NCBI RefSeq assembly: GCF_007673095.1
Contig: NZ_VDYZ01000007.1
Span: 62,001 to 126,000 of the forward strand
Reading direction: 5' to 3'
Length of the DNA stretch: 64,000 nucleotides
Origin: Corynebacterium glyciniphilum AJ 3170
GTDB lineage: Bacteria; Actinomycetota; Actinomycetes; Mycobacteriales; Mycobacteriaceae
The translations under genes and the position numbers were made by a program. Under the pieces are notes generated by a model, which worked only from the letters and a program-made list of their open reading frames with translations, made no database searches and was not told where the DNA came from. This document shows, one piece after another, positions 9,484-19,047 of this stretch. How positions within the stretch are numbered: position 1 is the first letter of the stretch; each line of letters begins with the position of its first letter.

Positions 9484-10380
9484 TCAGCGCCCGATCAGGG
9501 GCAGTGGATCGAGCATCTCCACGGCCGCCAGCAGGCTGCGGGGGATGAACTCGGCAGCCGTGAGTCCGACGACGTCAACGACCGACGACACGTCGGCGAC
9601 GATCCGTTGCACCTGCGCCCGGGACAGCCCACCCGGTACGGCACCGAGGCCGAGCACGATGTCGTCACTGTCCACCACGTCGACGTCGAGGTGGACCGCC
9701 ACCTTCGAGCACCCTGTCGCGCGCAACCACTCGAGCAGAGGCGTGGATGATTCGCGCAGGTCATCTGGGGTGAACGTCTGCAGCCCCCACTCGGCGACGT
9801 GCGCATAGGCGTCTTCTGTCCAGTCGTGCAGGCCCGTCAGCGCGATACGCGACGGGTCCACGGTGGAGGGGAGCAGCGCGCCGATCTCGGGGGCACCGTG
9901 GCCGGTCAGGTGGCTCACCGCCATTGCGTGGTAGCCGTCGTAGTCGGTGTCAGGCGTGTCGACATCTGGGTGCGCGTCGATCCACACGACGGCGAGATCG
10001 TCGCCGTACTTCTCCGCGAGTGAGGAAAATGGTGCGACGCTGACCGAACACTCCCCACCGAGCGTGAGGATACGGTCGGGGCGGTGCCGACGGATGAGCT
10101 CAAGGGCGGACGACAGTGACCGGGTGACGGCGTGACGCGACTCGATGCCGTCGGTCGTCTCCTCATCGTCGACGACAGGTGTCGGAACAACCTCGGTCGG
10201 GCCGGTGTGGGCGGGGAGGAAAGCGTCGAGCGCCCTGGCACCGACGGCGTAGCCTTTCCTCGCCGTCGCGTAGTCGATCTCGGGGACGAGCTGCGCGACA
10301 TTCTCCCGCGTGGCTCCGTGGAACTGGGGCCAGACGAGCCTGAGGGTGGTGGCGGTGGTAGCAGCATTCTGTTCAGCCAT
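9484..10380 (-). CDS. Arginase/agmatinase-fold (ureohydrolase) family protein
   Basis: 298 aa with the ureohydrolase fold. Metal-binding motifs are DAHPDVDT (residues about 135-142) and HLDVDVVDSDD (about 223-233). In the first motif the usual GG-D/E-H-S reads GGECS, so Cys stands where arginase and agmatinase have a manganese-binding His. That change is seen in uncharacterised arginase-like proteins, and the substrate is therefore open. GTG 10395 is also in frame, but ATG 10380 fits a leaderless start (GAGAAT plus 7 nt). No arginine or polyamine genes are adjacent. Confidence 0.8.
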   Translation of the reverse strand: MAEQNAATTATTLRLVWPQFHGATRENVAQLVPEIDYATARKGYAVGARALDAFLPAHTGPTEVVPTPVVDDEETTDGIESRHAVTRSLSSALELIRRHRPDRILTLGGECSVSVAPFSSLAEKYGDDLAVVWIDAHPDVDTPDTDYDGYHAMAVSHLTGHGAPEIGALLPSTVDPSRIALTGLHDWTEDAYAHVAEWGLQTFTPDDLRESSTPLLEWLRATGCSKVAVHLDVDVVDSDDIVLGLGAVPGGLSRAQVQRIVADVSSVVDVVGLTAAEFIPRSLLAAVEMLDPLPLIGR

Positions 10381-10407
10381 GCCGTCAATTCTCACATCCG
10401 ACGATGC

Positions 10408-11688
10408 TCAGTCGGTCCCCGGCTCCGGGTCGTCGAGACGCTGGGGCCGTATCCTGCGGTCTCTACGCTCGTTACTGTCCTGACGGTCTGGATGACGGGG
10501 AAGGCGGTCAAGGGCATCGTCGTCTGGAGCTTTGCCGTGCCGGTGTTTCCTCGCTGCGGCGCCACCGGTGATCTGCCGGACGGTCAGCCCCCTGCCGGAG
10601 CCCTGCCGGGAGGTATCCGACGTCTCGGCATCCTCGGCGCTGTCCTCCTCCTCCGGACGGACGAACGTCCAGAGGAACACCAGCCAACCGACCAGGGTCA
10701 ACAGGGCGAAACTGATCATGCGGAAGACGATCACCGCGGCCACCGCCTGGCCGGAACCCAGTCCTGCGGTGCCCACCAGCATGGTGGTGAGTGTGATGTC
10801 GACCGAGCCGAGACCACCCGGGGTGATGGGTACCTGGCCGATCAACTTAGCCATGATGAAAGCGAGGACGGCTCCGGCGACGCTGGGCTCTGCACCGATG
10901 GCGAGGATGCAGAGGAAGAGACAGATGATCTCGAGCACCCAGTTGAGCAGCGAGACCGAGACAGCGTAGCCGAGCCATTTCGGTGAAATATCCACCGCAC
11001 GGAGCTGGTCGGAGAAGTTGCGGATCTGGTCGTGGAACCGGTCCAGCGGCTTCTTCCGCTTCCGGTTGAACCAGGTCATGGCCGACAGCAGGCCGGCCTG
11101 TACCTTGTCCGGGTGACGGGCGACCCAGTTCGCCGCCAGGGTCAGGGCGATGAGGGCGATGAGGGAGGCCGTCAGGGAGAAGACGTGCACATTCGCCTGG
11201 AGGAAGAACACGGCCCCGAATCCGAGGATCGCCATGCTCGCCCCGGACAGCGCCCCGGAGATCACCAGGTACCAGCTGGCGATCACGCCGGTGGCGCCCC
11301 ACTTCATCTGCTCGCGGAAGATCATCGCCGCGGAGATCGCGGGACCACCGGGGAACGTGGACGACCAGGCGTTGGCAGACAGGCCCAGGGCATTGGCGCT
11401 GGTGCGTTTCACCGGGACCCCGGCAGGACGTAACAGGGCCACCATCACCTCGGCCTGCGCCACCATGGACAGGCTCATCGCCGCCACAGCGGCGAGGATG
11501 TACCAGTTGTTGGCCTGCAGCATCGCCGCCCACCCCTCTTCGAGGAAGTGGTAGTGGTCGCGGGCCAGGAAGATGATGGCACCCAGCAGCATGAGCGTGA
11601 GCAGCGCCCGGACGCGTGGATCCTTCAGCCAGTGGAGGATCATGCGCCACCGGCGTCGCAGGGGGCTGGTCGTGTGCTCTGCTGCCAT
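10408..11688 (-). CDS. YbhN/lysylphosphatidylglycerol-synthase-TM-like membrane protein
   Basis: 426 aa with about eight hydrophobic segments over residues 25-345 and a charged C-terminal tail rich in Arg and Asp. It has the UPF0104/YbhN pattern (ITPGGLGSVDITLT near residue 305, NAWSSTFPGGPAISA near residue 107). The family includes flippase-like proteins and the membrane half of MprF; the catalytic aminoacyl domain is absent here. It starts 8 bp after the MmpL stop, so the two are probably co-expressed. A role in moving or modifying lipids alongside the MmpL exporter is an inference from this linkage. Confidence 0.82.
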   Translation of the reverse strand: MAAEHTTSPLRRRWRMILHWLKDPRVRALLTLMLLGAIIFLARDHYHFLEEGWAAMLQANNWYILAAVAAMSLSMVAQAEVMVALLRPAGVPVKRTSANALGLSANAWSSTFPGGPAISAAMIFREQMKWGATGVIASWYLVISGALSGASMAILGFGAVFFLQANVHVFSLTASLIALIALTLAANWVARHPDKVQAGLLSAMTWFNRKRKKPLDRFHDQIRNFSDQLRAVDISPKWLGYAVSVSLLNWVLEIICLFLCILAIGAEPSVAGAVLAFIMAKLIGQVPITPGGLGSVDITLTTMLVGTAGLGSGQAVAAVIVFRMISFALLTLVGWLVFLWTFVRPEEEDSAEDAETSDTSRQGSGRGLTVRQITGGAAARKHRHGKAPDDDALDRLPRHPDRQDSNERRDRRIRPQRLDDPEPGTD

Positions 11689-11696
11689 GGTGTCCG

Positions 11697-14111
11697 TCAG
11701 CGCTCCCGGTTCCCGGGACGCTGCTCCTCCTGCAGGCGACGCATGAGCTCGCTGAAGGGGATCGCCTCGTCCGAGGTCGAGTGTGCGCCGTAGGAGTCGG
11801 CGTCGTCGGCGTCGTCGGCGCTGTCATCGACGGCGTGGGCCTCAGGGATGGGCGAGCGTGAGATCACCGCACCGCCGGAGCGGGGGACGTCCGCCGCTGA
11901 CTCGGGGGCGGCGCCGAGGGTGACCGGTTCAACGGGAGCAGTGGCGGGGGGCGGATCGCTGTCGTGGCTGAACCCCTCGAGGCGTTCGTTGTGGCCGATC
12001 CGTTTCGACAGTGCGGTGACCCACTTCGGAGCCCACCAGCAGTCCTCGCGCAACAGGTACATCACGGCCGGGACGAGCAGCATGCGGATCACCGTGGCAT
12101 CGATGACCAGTGCGGCGATCATGCCGAAGGCGATGTACTTCATCATCACGATGTCGGAGAACGCGAACGCCCCGGCGACGACGATCATGATCAACGCCGC
12201 CGCAGTGATGATGCCGCCGGTCGTGGCGGTGCCGAACCTGATGGCCCGCGGTGTCGAGGCGCCGTGCGCCCGGGCCTCGACCATCCTGGACACCAGGAAC
12301 ACCTCGTAGTCCGTCGACAGCCCGTAGATGATCGCCACGATGAGGACCAGCACCGGACTCATCAACGGGCCCGGTGAGAAGTTGAACAGGTCCGCGCCCA
12401 CGCCGTCGACGAACAGCGCCGTCAGGATGCCGAGGGTGGCACCGGTGCCGAGGATGTTCATGATCACCGCCTTGGCGGGCAGGATCACCGAACCGAACAC
12501 CAGGGACAGCAGGATGAACGTGGCGGCGATGATGTACACCAGCATCCAGGGCAGTTTGTCGAAGAGCGCCTCGATCGACTCGACCTCCATCGCGGGGGTC
12601 CCGGCGACAAGGACCTCGCCGTCGGCGGTGAGACCGTGGCCGATGTCGCGGAGTTCGTTGACGATCCGGTCGTTGTCGTCCCGGTCGCCGATACCTGCCG
12701 ACAGGACGGTCACGCCGTCCTGCGTCGGACGCGTGACCTGGAAGGTGCCGGTCAGGCCCTCCACGGCGTTGGCCTTCTGGAAGACCTCGCCCACCGCGGA
12801 GTTGTCGCCTTCGATCACCAGCTTCACCGGATCGGTACGGAACTCCGGGAAGTTCTCGTCGAAGTGGGACTGGGCGACGCGTGTGGTGTTGTCCGGCGGC
12901 AGGTAGGTCTCGTTGATGCCGCCGAACTTCACCCCGCTGAGCGGGATGGTCAGCAGGATCAGCAGGGCGACGATCCCCACGGTCATCAGCTTCGCGTGCT
13001 TCATCGCGAAGGCCGGGATCCTGCCCCACCAGGACTGCACGGTCGCCTCACGGGTCCGTCCGCGGTGGATGATCGTCCATTTGTCGATCCGGTGACCCAG
13101 CATCGAGAAGATGCTCGGCAGCACCGCCACACTGATCAGGGCGGCGAGCCCGACCGCTGAGATCGCACCGTAGGCCACCGACTTCAGGAAGGCCTGCGGG
13201 AACATCAGCAGGCTCGACAGTGCCACCGCCACCATCAGCGCAGAGAACACCACCGTCTTGCCTGCCGAAGCGGTGGTGTTGCGCACCGCGGTCCGGGTGT
13301 CGTTGCCCTCGGCGAGTTCCTCGCGGAACCGCGAGACCATGAACAGGCCGTAGTCGATCGCCAAACCGAGGCCCAGCAGCGTCACCACCGACTGCGAGAA
13401 CGTGTTGACCTGGGTGATCCCGGCCAGGATCGACAGGATCCCCATCGACCCGAGGATCGAGAGGACGCCGACGATCAACGGCATACAGGCAGCGACGACG
13501 CTACCGAAGATGACCAGCAGGAGCAGCGCGACGACCGGGAGGCCGATCAGTTCGGCGCGCTGGATGTCGTCGCCCATGCCCGAATCCAGCGCACCGGCGA
13601 CGGCGGTGGCACCGCCGATCTCGACCGTCGCGCCGTCGACGCTGATGTTGTTCAGGTCGTCCTCGATGTCCCGGAAGTTCTTGAGGACCTCATCCTCGGT
13701 GCCGTGCAGGCTGATCGCGGCGAAGGCGGAGGAACCGTCCTCGGCGAGCATCTGCTGCGGGCCGTTGTCGAAGTAGCTCGTCATCCCGGCGACGGCGTCC
13801 TGGTGTCCGACCGCGATCGCGTTGAGCTGGCTGGTGACGTTCTCCTGCAGCGCCGGGTCGGTCAGGTCGGTGTCAGCGTCGTCACCGGTGACCAGGACGA
13901 TCACATCGCCGGAGGCGTCGCGACCGAAGGTCTCCTGCTCGATCTGCGCGGCGCGGGTGGACTCACTTCCCGGATCATCCCAGCCCTCCTGGCTCATCCG
14001 GTCGTCCAGCTGGGTGCCGATGCCCAGGTAGAGCACACCGATCAGCACGATGATGACGGCGGGGATGATCCGACGGAAGCGGAAGGCGATGTCTCCCCAT
14101 GTCGTGAACAC
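11697..14111 (-). CDS. MmpL/RND family mycolate-type lipid exporter
   Basis: 804 aa with RND architecture: one N-terminal hydrophobic segment, a periplasmic domain (about 50-180), five hydrophobic segments, a second periplasmic domain (about 400-530) and six more segments. The motif GLGLAIDYGLFMVSRFREE near residue 250 and its second-half equivalent IIYGLSTDYEVFLVSRM carry the Asp-Tyr pairs used for proton relay in MmpL3-like pumps. GTG 14111 is preceded by AAAGGAG. The position near pks13 and pck, and next to an NYN gene and trmB, matches the corynebacterial CmpL1 locus (trehalose monomycolate export), but I do not assign a symbol. The acidic, Asp/Ala-rich tail is low complexity. Confidence 0.9.
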   Translation of the reverse strand: MFTTWGDIAFRFRRIIPAVIIVLIGVLYLGIGTQLDDRMSQEGWDDPGSESTRAAQIEQETFGRDASGDVIVLVTGDDADTDLTDPALQENVTSQLNAIAVGHQDAVAGMTSYFDNGPQQMLAEDGSSAFAAISLHGTEDEVLKNFRDIEDDLNNISVDGATVEIGGATAVAGALDSGMGDDIQRAELIGLPVVALLLLVIFGSVVAACMPLIVGVLSILGSMGILSILAGITQVNTFSQSVVTLLGLGLAIDYGLFMVSRFREELAEGNDTRTAVRNTTASAGKTVVFSALMVAVALSSLLMFPQAFLKSVAYGAISAVGLAALISVAVLPSIFSMLGHRIDKWTIIHRGRTREATVQSWWGRIPAFAMKHAKLMTVGIVALLILLTIPLSGVKFGGINETYLPPDNTTRVAQSHFDENFPEFRTDPVKLVIEGDNSAVGEVFQKANAVEGLTGTFQVTRPTQDGVTVLSAGIGDRDDNDRIVNELRDIGHGLTADGEVLVAGTPAMEVESIEALFDKLPWMLVYIIAATFILLSLVFGSVILPAKAVIMNILGTGATLGILTALFVDGVGADLFNFSPGPLMSPVLVLIVAIIYGLSTDYEVFLVSRMVEARAHGASTPRAIRFGTATTGGIITAAALIMIVVAGAFAFSDIVMMKYIAFGMIAALVIDATVIRMLLVPAVMYLLREDCWWAPKWVTALSKRIGHNERLEGFSHDSDPPPATAPVEPVTLGAAPESAADVPRSGGAVISRSPIPEAHAVDDSADDADDADSYGAHSTSDEAIPFSELMRRLQEEQRPGNRER

Positions 14112-14126
14112 TTAAGAAGGCTCCTT

Positions 14127-14819
14127 TCAGCGAACCAGCGCGGAGAGAGGCCGGTACGGCTGGAGCCATGCACCGTCGTCCGGCAGGGAGTCGAGGTTGA
14201 CCCGCGGCAGGGGCGCGCGGAAGACCCCGGGAATGTCCTCGAGGTCGAGGAAGTCCAGGGTCTCATGTTCGACGGCCCAGTGCGCGTGCTCGTGGAAGCC
14301 GAGGACGGTCACCGGGATCTCTTCGGCGAGCTCCTCGAGGAGTTCGCGGAAGTTCTGCCCGTCAGCGCTGGCGACCACCAGGCCGTCGAGCACGCCTTCG
14401 TCGCGTCGGCGCCGGATATGGTCGAGCATGTCCGGGTCGACGTCGGAGTCCTCGGTCAGTTTCGGCTTCGCGAAGACGGCGAAGCCGACGTTGCGCAGCG
14501 CGTCGACCCAGCCACGGATCTGTTCGGCCGACCCGGGTGCGACGTTGGTGAACACCGTCGCCTCCGGCGCCGGTGTCGTGCCGGCGTGTGCGGCGTCACC
14601 GGCCGCACCCGCGACGTCGATCAGCCAGCGCCCCACCGCGTCGAACCGGGGACGGTGCACGGCGTCCGGGCGTCCCCCCAGCAGGGAGCCCAGACCCATG
14701 TCGATGTTCGGCGCATCCCAGACCAGCAGGTACACCGGACTCTGCTCCGGCTGCCCGCTGTAGGACAGGGATTCGTTACTCACTGTGTGCGCTGTGCTCG
14801 CTGTGTTCGAGCCGCTCAT
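14127..14819 (-). CDS. NYN-domain protein (PIN-like nuclease fold)
   Basis: 230 aa. It has the NYN fold start [15 protein letters not shown] near residue 30 and the later aspartate motif [13 protein letters not shown] near residue 145; these acidic residues form the metal site of PIN/NYN ribonucleases. The frame is open far upstream inside trmB. ATG 14819 is chosen because its ATG overlaps the trmB stop as ATGA and the homologous sequence begins there. It is the middle gene of trmB-NYN-mmpL. An RNA-processing role is likely from the fold, but no target is known. Confidence 0.83.
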   Translation of the reverse strand: MSGSNTASTAHTVSNESLSYSGQPEQSPVYLLVWDAPNIDMGLGSLLGGRPDAVHRPRFDAVGRWLIDVAGAAGDAAHAGTTPAPEATVFTNVAPGSAEQIRGWVDALRNVGFAVFAKPKLTEDSDVDPDMLDHIRRRRDEGVLDGLVVASADGQNFRELLEELAEEIPVTVLGFHEHAHWAVEHETLDFLDLEDIPGVFRAPLPRVNLDSLPDDGAWLQPYRPLSALVR

Positions 14820-15601
14820 CGTCGTCTCCAGAGGTACTCGCGGATGGTGTGGTCCTTGTCCAGTCCCTTGCCCTCGAACTTCGTGATGATCTGGCGGTCG
14901 GTCAGGACCGGGACGGTACGGTTGCGTTCCGTCTCGTCCTCCGGCCAGCCGAGGTACTCCAGATCGGGTTCCGCCTCGACGAGCTCGTCGATCCACCCGG
15001 CGTAGTCGGCGTGGTCGGTGGCGACGTGAAGGATCCCGCCGGGACGCAGGCGCGAGGCGATGAGGTGCAGCGTACCTGTCTGGATGATCCGACGCTTGTG
15101 ATGTCGGGCCTTCGGCCACGGGTCGGGGAAGTAGATCCGCACCCCGGCCAGGCTGCCCGGGGCGAAGAGCCGCTGCAGAACCTCGACACCGTCCCCCTTG
15201 ACCATGCGGACGTTCCCGATACCGCCACGCACCACGGCCCCGAGGAGTTTCGCCAGCCCCGGACGGTAGATCTCCACGGCGACCACATTCGTGTCCTCCT
15301 CCAACGGTGCCATGGCCGCGGTCGATGTGCCTGTGCCGGACCCGACCTCGACGATGGTGTCGTGGCCGGTGCGGCCGAACCAGTCGTCCAGGTCGACCGG
15401 GTCGGTGAGGTCGTCGGTGAGTTCGATGCCCAACGACGGCCAGTTGTCCTCCCAGAGGGTCTCCTGGTTGTCGGTGAGGGTGCCGCGCCGGAAACTGAAG
15501 CTACCCAGTCGCGGATAGTCGCGTCCGTCGTTAAACTCGGTCTGCAGGGGGCGGCCGCGGCCACCCGAACGCGGTGCTGGGGGATTATCGGGAATAGACA
15601 T
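14816..15601 (-). CDS. trmB: tRNA (guanine-N7-)-methyltransferase
   Basis: 261 aa. It methylates G46 of tRNA using S-adenosylmethionine. Motif I reads [15 protein letters not shown] (about residues 85-99), the TrmB signature is [15 protein letters not shown] (about 158-172), and a C-terminal [12 protein letters not shown] stretch is present. The N-terminal 35 residues are polar and proline-rich. It is first of a minus-strand run with the NYN gene (ATGA overlap) and the MmpL gene. It is divergent from the hypothetical gene at 15650. Confidence 0.95.
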   Translation of the reverse strand: MSIPDNPPAPRSGGRGRPLQTEFNDGRDYPRLGSFSFRRGTLTDNQETLWEDNWPSLGIELTDDLTDPVDLDDWFGRTGHDTIVEVGSGTGTSTAAMAPLEEDTNVVAVEIYRPGLAKLLGAVVRGGIGNVRMVKGDGVEVLQRLFAPGSLAGVRIYFPDPWPKARHHKRRIIQTGTLHLIASRLRPGGILHVATDHADYAGWIDELVEAEPDLEYLGWPEDETERNRTVPVLTDRQIITKFEGKGLDKDHTIREYLWRRR

Positions 15602-15649
15602 CCCTCACATTGTGGCAGAACACAGCGGTACAGGGAACTAGGGGGAAGT

Positions 15650-16594
15650 GTGACGGTCATTTCTGTGATCGGCCCGGACGCGCGGGCCGTCGAGCAGGTT
15701 ACGGCAGGTGTCAGGACAGCCGCAGGACGGCCGGGGCATCCGGGACGACGGTTCACCGCCGGTGCCGGGCACGGGGAGGCTGACGGCGTCGTCGCCGTGG
15801 TCACCTCGCCGGTGGTCACGGCGGAGGACATGGAGGTCGTCCGTGCGGTGCGGGACGCGATGGGTGTGGTGGTCGTGTACACGGGGGACGGGACGGACCT
15901 CGCTGACGAGGCCGGTGTGGTGCACTGCGCGTGGGGCGGTGACGGACCCGCCGGCCCGTCGTCGTTGGCCGGGCTGGTCGATGTCATCGACGGGATGTGG
16001 GTGGACATGGACCGGTGGGAGGCGGATGCCCGACGTGCCGACGCCGACCGGCTCGACCGGGTACGTATCGCCGTGCGTCTCGCGGCCGACCGCATCGCCA
16101 CCGACCTGCTGGATGAGGACCGGGCAGATGTCAGCGGGGCTGGTGGGGCCGACGAGCTGGACAGGCTGTTCCGTGCCCGGCTGAGCGTCGCCGTCCTGCA
16201 GCAGGGCGTGGAGATGCCGCATCTCGCGGAGGTCGGTGCCGGAGAGGCGGAGGAGGGGTCGACTGTGCCGACTGTGCCGACTGTGCCGGGAGCACCCCGG
16301 GAAACGATGTCCCGGGTGGTGACGGGAGTCGCCGCGGTCGGTGCCGGTCTCGCCGCGTCCGCGGCTGCACTGCGCGTGACCGACTCCGTGGTGATCGGGA
16401 TGACGGTCGGGCTGGTGGTCATGGTGACGACGGCGACTGCGCGGTGGTGGACGGGACGTGTGGCGCGGCGGGAGCAGGACCGGGCACGGCTGACGGCCAC
16501 GCTCCGTCGACGCTGGGCGGCGACGGTGACCGACGTCATCGCGCGTATCGACGTTCCGACGGTGGCGGGACGACTGCCCGGAGGTGCGTCATGA
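15650..16594 (+). CDS. Hypothetical protein with two C-terminal membrane segments
   Basis: 314 aa, not recognised. Residues about 1-110 look like a Rossmann-type or GTPase-like domain start (VISVIGPDARAVEQ) but lack a convincing P-loop. A long polar helical region with many Arg/Asp follows, then a TVP triple repeat at about 204-212 (in-frame repeated actgtgccg). Two hydrophobic segments (about 225-265) and a basic tail close the protein. GTG 15650 is used because AGGGGGAAG precedes it. The frame runs open upstream across trmB, but that part has no homology-like character. It is coupled by ATGA to the next gene. The gene pair just before pck resembles the C. glutamicum order. Confidence 0.68.
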   Translation: MTVISVIGPDARAVEQVTAGVRTAAGRPGHPGRRFTAGAGHGEADGVVAVVTSPVVTAEDMEVVRAVRDAMGVVVVYTGDGTDLADEAGVVHCAWGGDGPAGPSSLAGLVDVIDGMWVDMDRWEADARRADADRLDRVRIAVRLAADRIATDLLDEDRADVSGAGGADELDRLFRARLSVAVLQQGVEMPHLAEVGAGEAEEGSTVPTVPTVPGAPRETMSRVVTGVAAVGAGLAASAAALRVTDSVVIGMTVGLVVMVTTATARWWTGRVARREQDRARLTATLRRRWAATVTDVIARIDVPTVAGRLPGGAS

Positions 16595-17115
16595 CCGGGT
16601 GGGACGATATCGGCCTGCCCGGGGCTGCCGGGGTGGACCCGGTGATGATCGGCGCAGAGGGACCGGGTACGACCGGCTCGGGGCTGCTCCTGGACCTCGG
16701 GGACGAGACGTTCGGGCTGCCGGGGTCCTGTGTCCTGCCGGGGGAGGAGTCGGTCACCCTGGCTGACGAGACCGGGATGACCATCTGCGCTGACACGGAC
16801 GGGGACGGACGTGTCGACACCCTGTCGGTGGTGACGTTCGACGGTGGGTGGTCCTCGTGGCGTCGCCAGGACTGTATGGACGGCTCGGCGACGGTAACGG
16901 AGATGGACACAGATGTGTCTTCCGTCACAGCGGAAGGCCCGGGTACTGGGGAGTGTATGCTCGACGGAGGGTCGGCCGAACAGGGTGAACACGCCGGTGA
17001 ACTGGGGCGACAAGCCCACGGCACGCACGACGTCCCCCCGTCTACCCCCGGAAACGGACGTGGATCGTGGGACGCGCGCGGGTGGGAATGTGTGGACAGG
17101 GGGAACTGGGGTTAG
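16591..17115 (+). CDS. Hypothetical protein with acidic DxDGDG repeat (possibly DUF6802-like)
   Basis: 174 aa. ATG 16591 overlaps the upstream stop as ATGA. The central part has the calcium-loop-like DTDGDGRVDT (about residues 67-76) followed by TFDGGWSSWRR, a pattern found in corynebacterial secreted or surface DUF6802 proteins, although no signal peptide is visible here. The C-terminal third is low-complexity Gly/His/Asp and may be poorly conserved. Function unknown; the DUF match is from memory of the motif and is tentative. Confidence 0.6.
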   Translation: MTGWDDIGLPGAAGVDPVMIGAEGPGTTGSGLLLDLGDETFGLPGSCVLPGEESVTLADETGMTICADTDGDGRVDTLSVVTFDGGWSSWRRQDCMDGSATVTEMDTDVSSVTAEGPGTGECMLDGGSAEQGEHAGELGRQAHGTHDVPPSTPGNGRGSWDARGWECVDRGNWG

Positions 17116-17145
17116 TCTTGTGAGACGCAGAAGACCTCATCACTC

Positions 17146-17160
17146 TCAGAACAGTTCTGA
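17146..17160. promoter_or_regulatory. 15-bp palindrome upstream of pck
   Basis: TCAGAACAGTTCTGA is a perfect palindrome centred on base 17153, 24 bp before the pck start codon. Position and symmetry fit an operator in the 5' leader. The protein that would bind is not known. Confidence 0.4.
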
Positions 17161-17183
17161 AACACATCTCGTCAGGAGTTTTC

Positions 17184-19016
17184 ATGACCATCCCCGGGCT
17201 CGTCGGCCAGCCACCCACCCAGCACGAGGGCCTCCTCGCCTGGATTACCGAGGCAGTCGAACTTTTTCAGCCGGAGAACGTGGTCTTCGTCGACGGATCC
17301 CGGGAAGAGTGGGACCGTCTGACCGGTGAGCTCGTCGAGGCAGGCACGCTGACCAAGCTCAACGAGGAGAAGCGTCCGAACAGCTTCCTCGCCCGCTCGA
17401 ATCCGTCGGACGTCGCCCGTGTCGAGTCCCGGACCTTCATCTGCTCCGAGAAGCAGGAAGGTGCGGGCCCCACCAACAACTGGGCGCCGCCGGCGGCGAT
17501 GAAGGAGGAGATGACCGAGCACTTCGCCGGCTCGATGCGGGGGCGAACCATGTACGTCGTGCCGTTCTGCATGGGACCCATCAGCGACCCGGAGCCGAAG
17601 CTGGGTGTGCAGCTCACCGACTCCGCCTACGTCGTGCTCTCCATGGGCGTGATGACCCGCATGGGCCAGGAGGCCCTCGACAAGCTCGGCACGGACGGCG
17701 CCTTCGTCCGGTGCCTGCACTCCGTCGGTGCACCCCTGGCACCCGGCGAACAGGACGTGCCCTGGCCCTGCAACGACACCAAGTACATCACCCAGTTCCC
17801 GGACACCAAGGAGATCTGGTCCTTCGGTTCCGGTTACGGCGGAAACGCCATCCTCGCCAAGAAGTGCTACGCCCTGCGTATCGCCTCGGTCATGGCCAAG
17901 GAAGAGGGCTGGCTCGCCGAGCACATGCTGATCCTCAAGCTGACCAGCCCGGAAGGCAAGGACTACCACATCCTCGGCGCGTTCCCGTCCGCCTGCGGCA
18001 AGACCAACCTGGCGATGATCACCCCCACCATCCCGGGTTGGAAGGCGCAGGTCGTCGGGGACGACATCGCCTGGCTGAAGTTCGGCGAGGACGGCCACCT
18101 CTACGCCGTGAACCCGGAGAACGGCTTCTTCGGCGTCGCGCCGGGCACCAGCTACGGCTCCAACCCGATCGCCATGGAGACCATGGAGGCCGGGAACACC
18201 CTGTTCACCAACGTCGCGCTCACCGACGACGGAGACGTCTGGTGGGAGGGTATCGGTGGAGACACCCCCGAGCACCTCATCGACTGGAAGGGCAACGACT
18301 GGACGCCCGACTCCGACGGGAAGGCCGCACACCCGAACTCCCGCTACTGTGTGCCGCTGGCCCAGTGCCCGGTCGCCGCACCGGAGTTCGACGACTGGAA
18401 GGGCGTCAAGGTCGACGCCATCCTGTTCGGCGGTCGTCGCGCGGACACCGTGCCGCTGGTCTCCCAGACCTACGACTGGGAGCACGCCACCATGGTCGGC
18501 GCGCTGATGGCCTCGGGTCAGACCGCGGCCCAGGAAGGTGCCGTCGGCACCCTGCGCCACGACCCGATGGCGATGCTGCCCTTCATCGGCTACAACGCCG
18601 GAGAGTACCTGCAGCACTGGATCGACATGGGCAAGCGCGGCGGCGACAAGATGCCGGACGTCTTCCTGGTCAACTGGTTCCGACGCGGCGATGACGGTCG
18701 TTTCCTGTGGCCAGGGTTCGGTGAGAACAGCCGTGTGCTCAAGTGGATCGTGGAGCGCATCGAGGGCAAGGTCGGTGCCGACGAGACCGTGGTCGGGCAC
18801 ACCGCCCGCTACGAAGACCTGGACCTGGACGGTGTCACCGAGCCGGAGGAGGACATCCGTACCGCGCTGACCGCACCGCCGGAGCAGTGGGCCAGCGACA
18901 TCGAGGACAACGACGAGTACCTCACCTTCCTCGGCCCCAAGGTGCCCGAGGAGGTCTGGGAGCAGTTCCGCGCCCTGAAGCAGCGCGTCACCGAGGCCAA
19001 GGCCGCCAGCGCGTAA
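17184..19016 (+). CDS. pck: Phosphoenolpyruvate carboxykinase (GTP)
   Basis: 610 aa, full length for the GTP-dependent family. It interconverts oxaloacetate plus GTP with PEP, CO2 and GDP (gluconeogenesis and anaplerotic control). Diagnostic motifs are the P-loop [14 protein letters not shown] near residue 272 with the active-site Cys, the metal-binding [11 protein letters not shown] near residue 289, and [12 protein letters not shown] near residue 415. CAGGAG precedes ATG 17184. Glycerate kinase follows after 31 bp and may be co-transcribed. A 15-bp palindrome lies just upstream. Confidence 0.98.
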   Translation: MTIPGLVGQPPTQHEGLLAWITEAVELFQPENVVFVDGSREEWDRLTGELVEAGTLTKLNEEKRPNSFLARSNPSDVARVESRTFICSEKQEGAGPTNNWAPPAAMKEEMTEHFAGSMRGRTMYVVPFCMGPISDPEPKLGVQLTDSAYVVLSMGVMTRMGQEALDKLGTDGAFVRCLHSVGAPLAPGEQDVPWPCNDTKYITQFPDTKEIWSFGSGYGGNAILAKKCYALRIASVMAKEEGWLAEHMLILKLTSPEGKDYHILGAFPSACGKTNLAMITPTIPGWKAQVVGDDIAWLKFGEDGHLYAVNPENGFFGVAPGTSYGSNPIAMETMEAGNTLFTNVALTDDGDVWWEGIGGDTPEHLIDWKGNDWTPDSDGKAAHPNSRYCVPLAQCPVAAPEFDDWKGVKVDAILFGGRRADTVPLVSQTYDWEHATMVGALMASGQTAAQEGAVGTLRHDPMAMLPFIGYNAGEYLQHWIDMGKRGGDKMPDVFLVNWFRRGDDGRFLWPGFGENSRVLKWIVERIEGKVGADETVVGHTARYEDLDLDGVTEPEEDIRTALTAPPEQWASDIEDNDEYLTFLGPKVPEEVWEQFRALKQRVTEAKAASA

Positions 19017-19047
19017 GAACAGCCTGGGCCCACTGCGGGGGACACCG

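Noticed and set aside
14902-15640. Upstream extension of the open frames into trmB (14573-15649 and 15120-15601)
   Set aside because: These extensions overlap the well-supported trmB gene; starts inside the window at 15650 and 14819 have ribosome binding or ATGA evidence.
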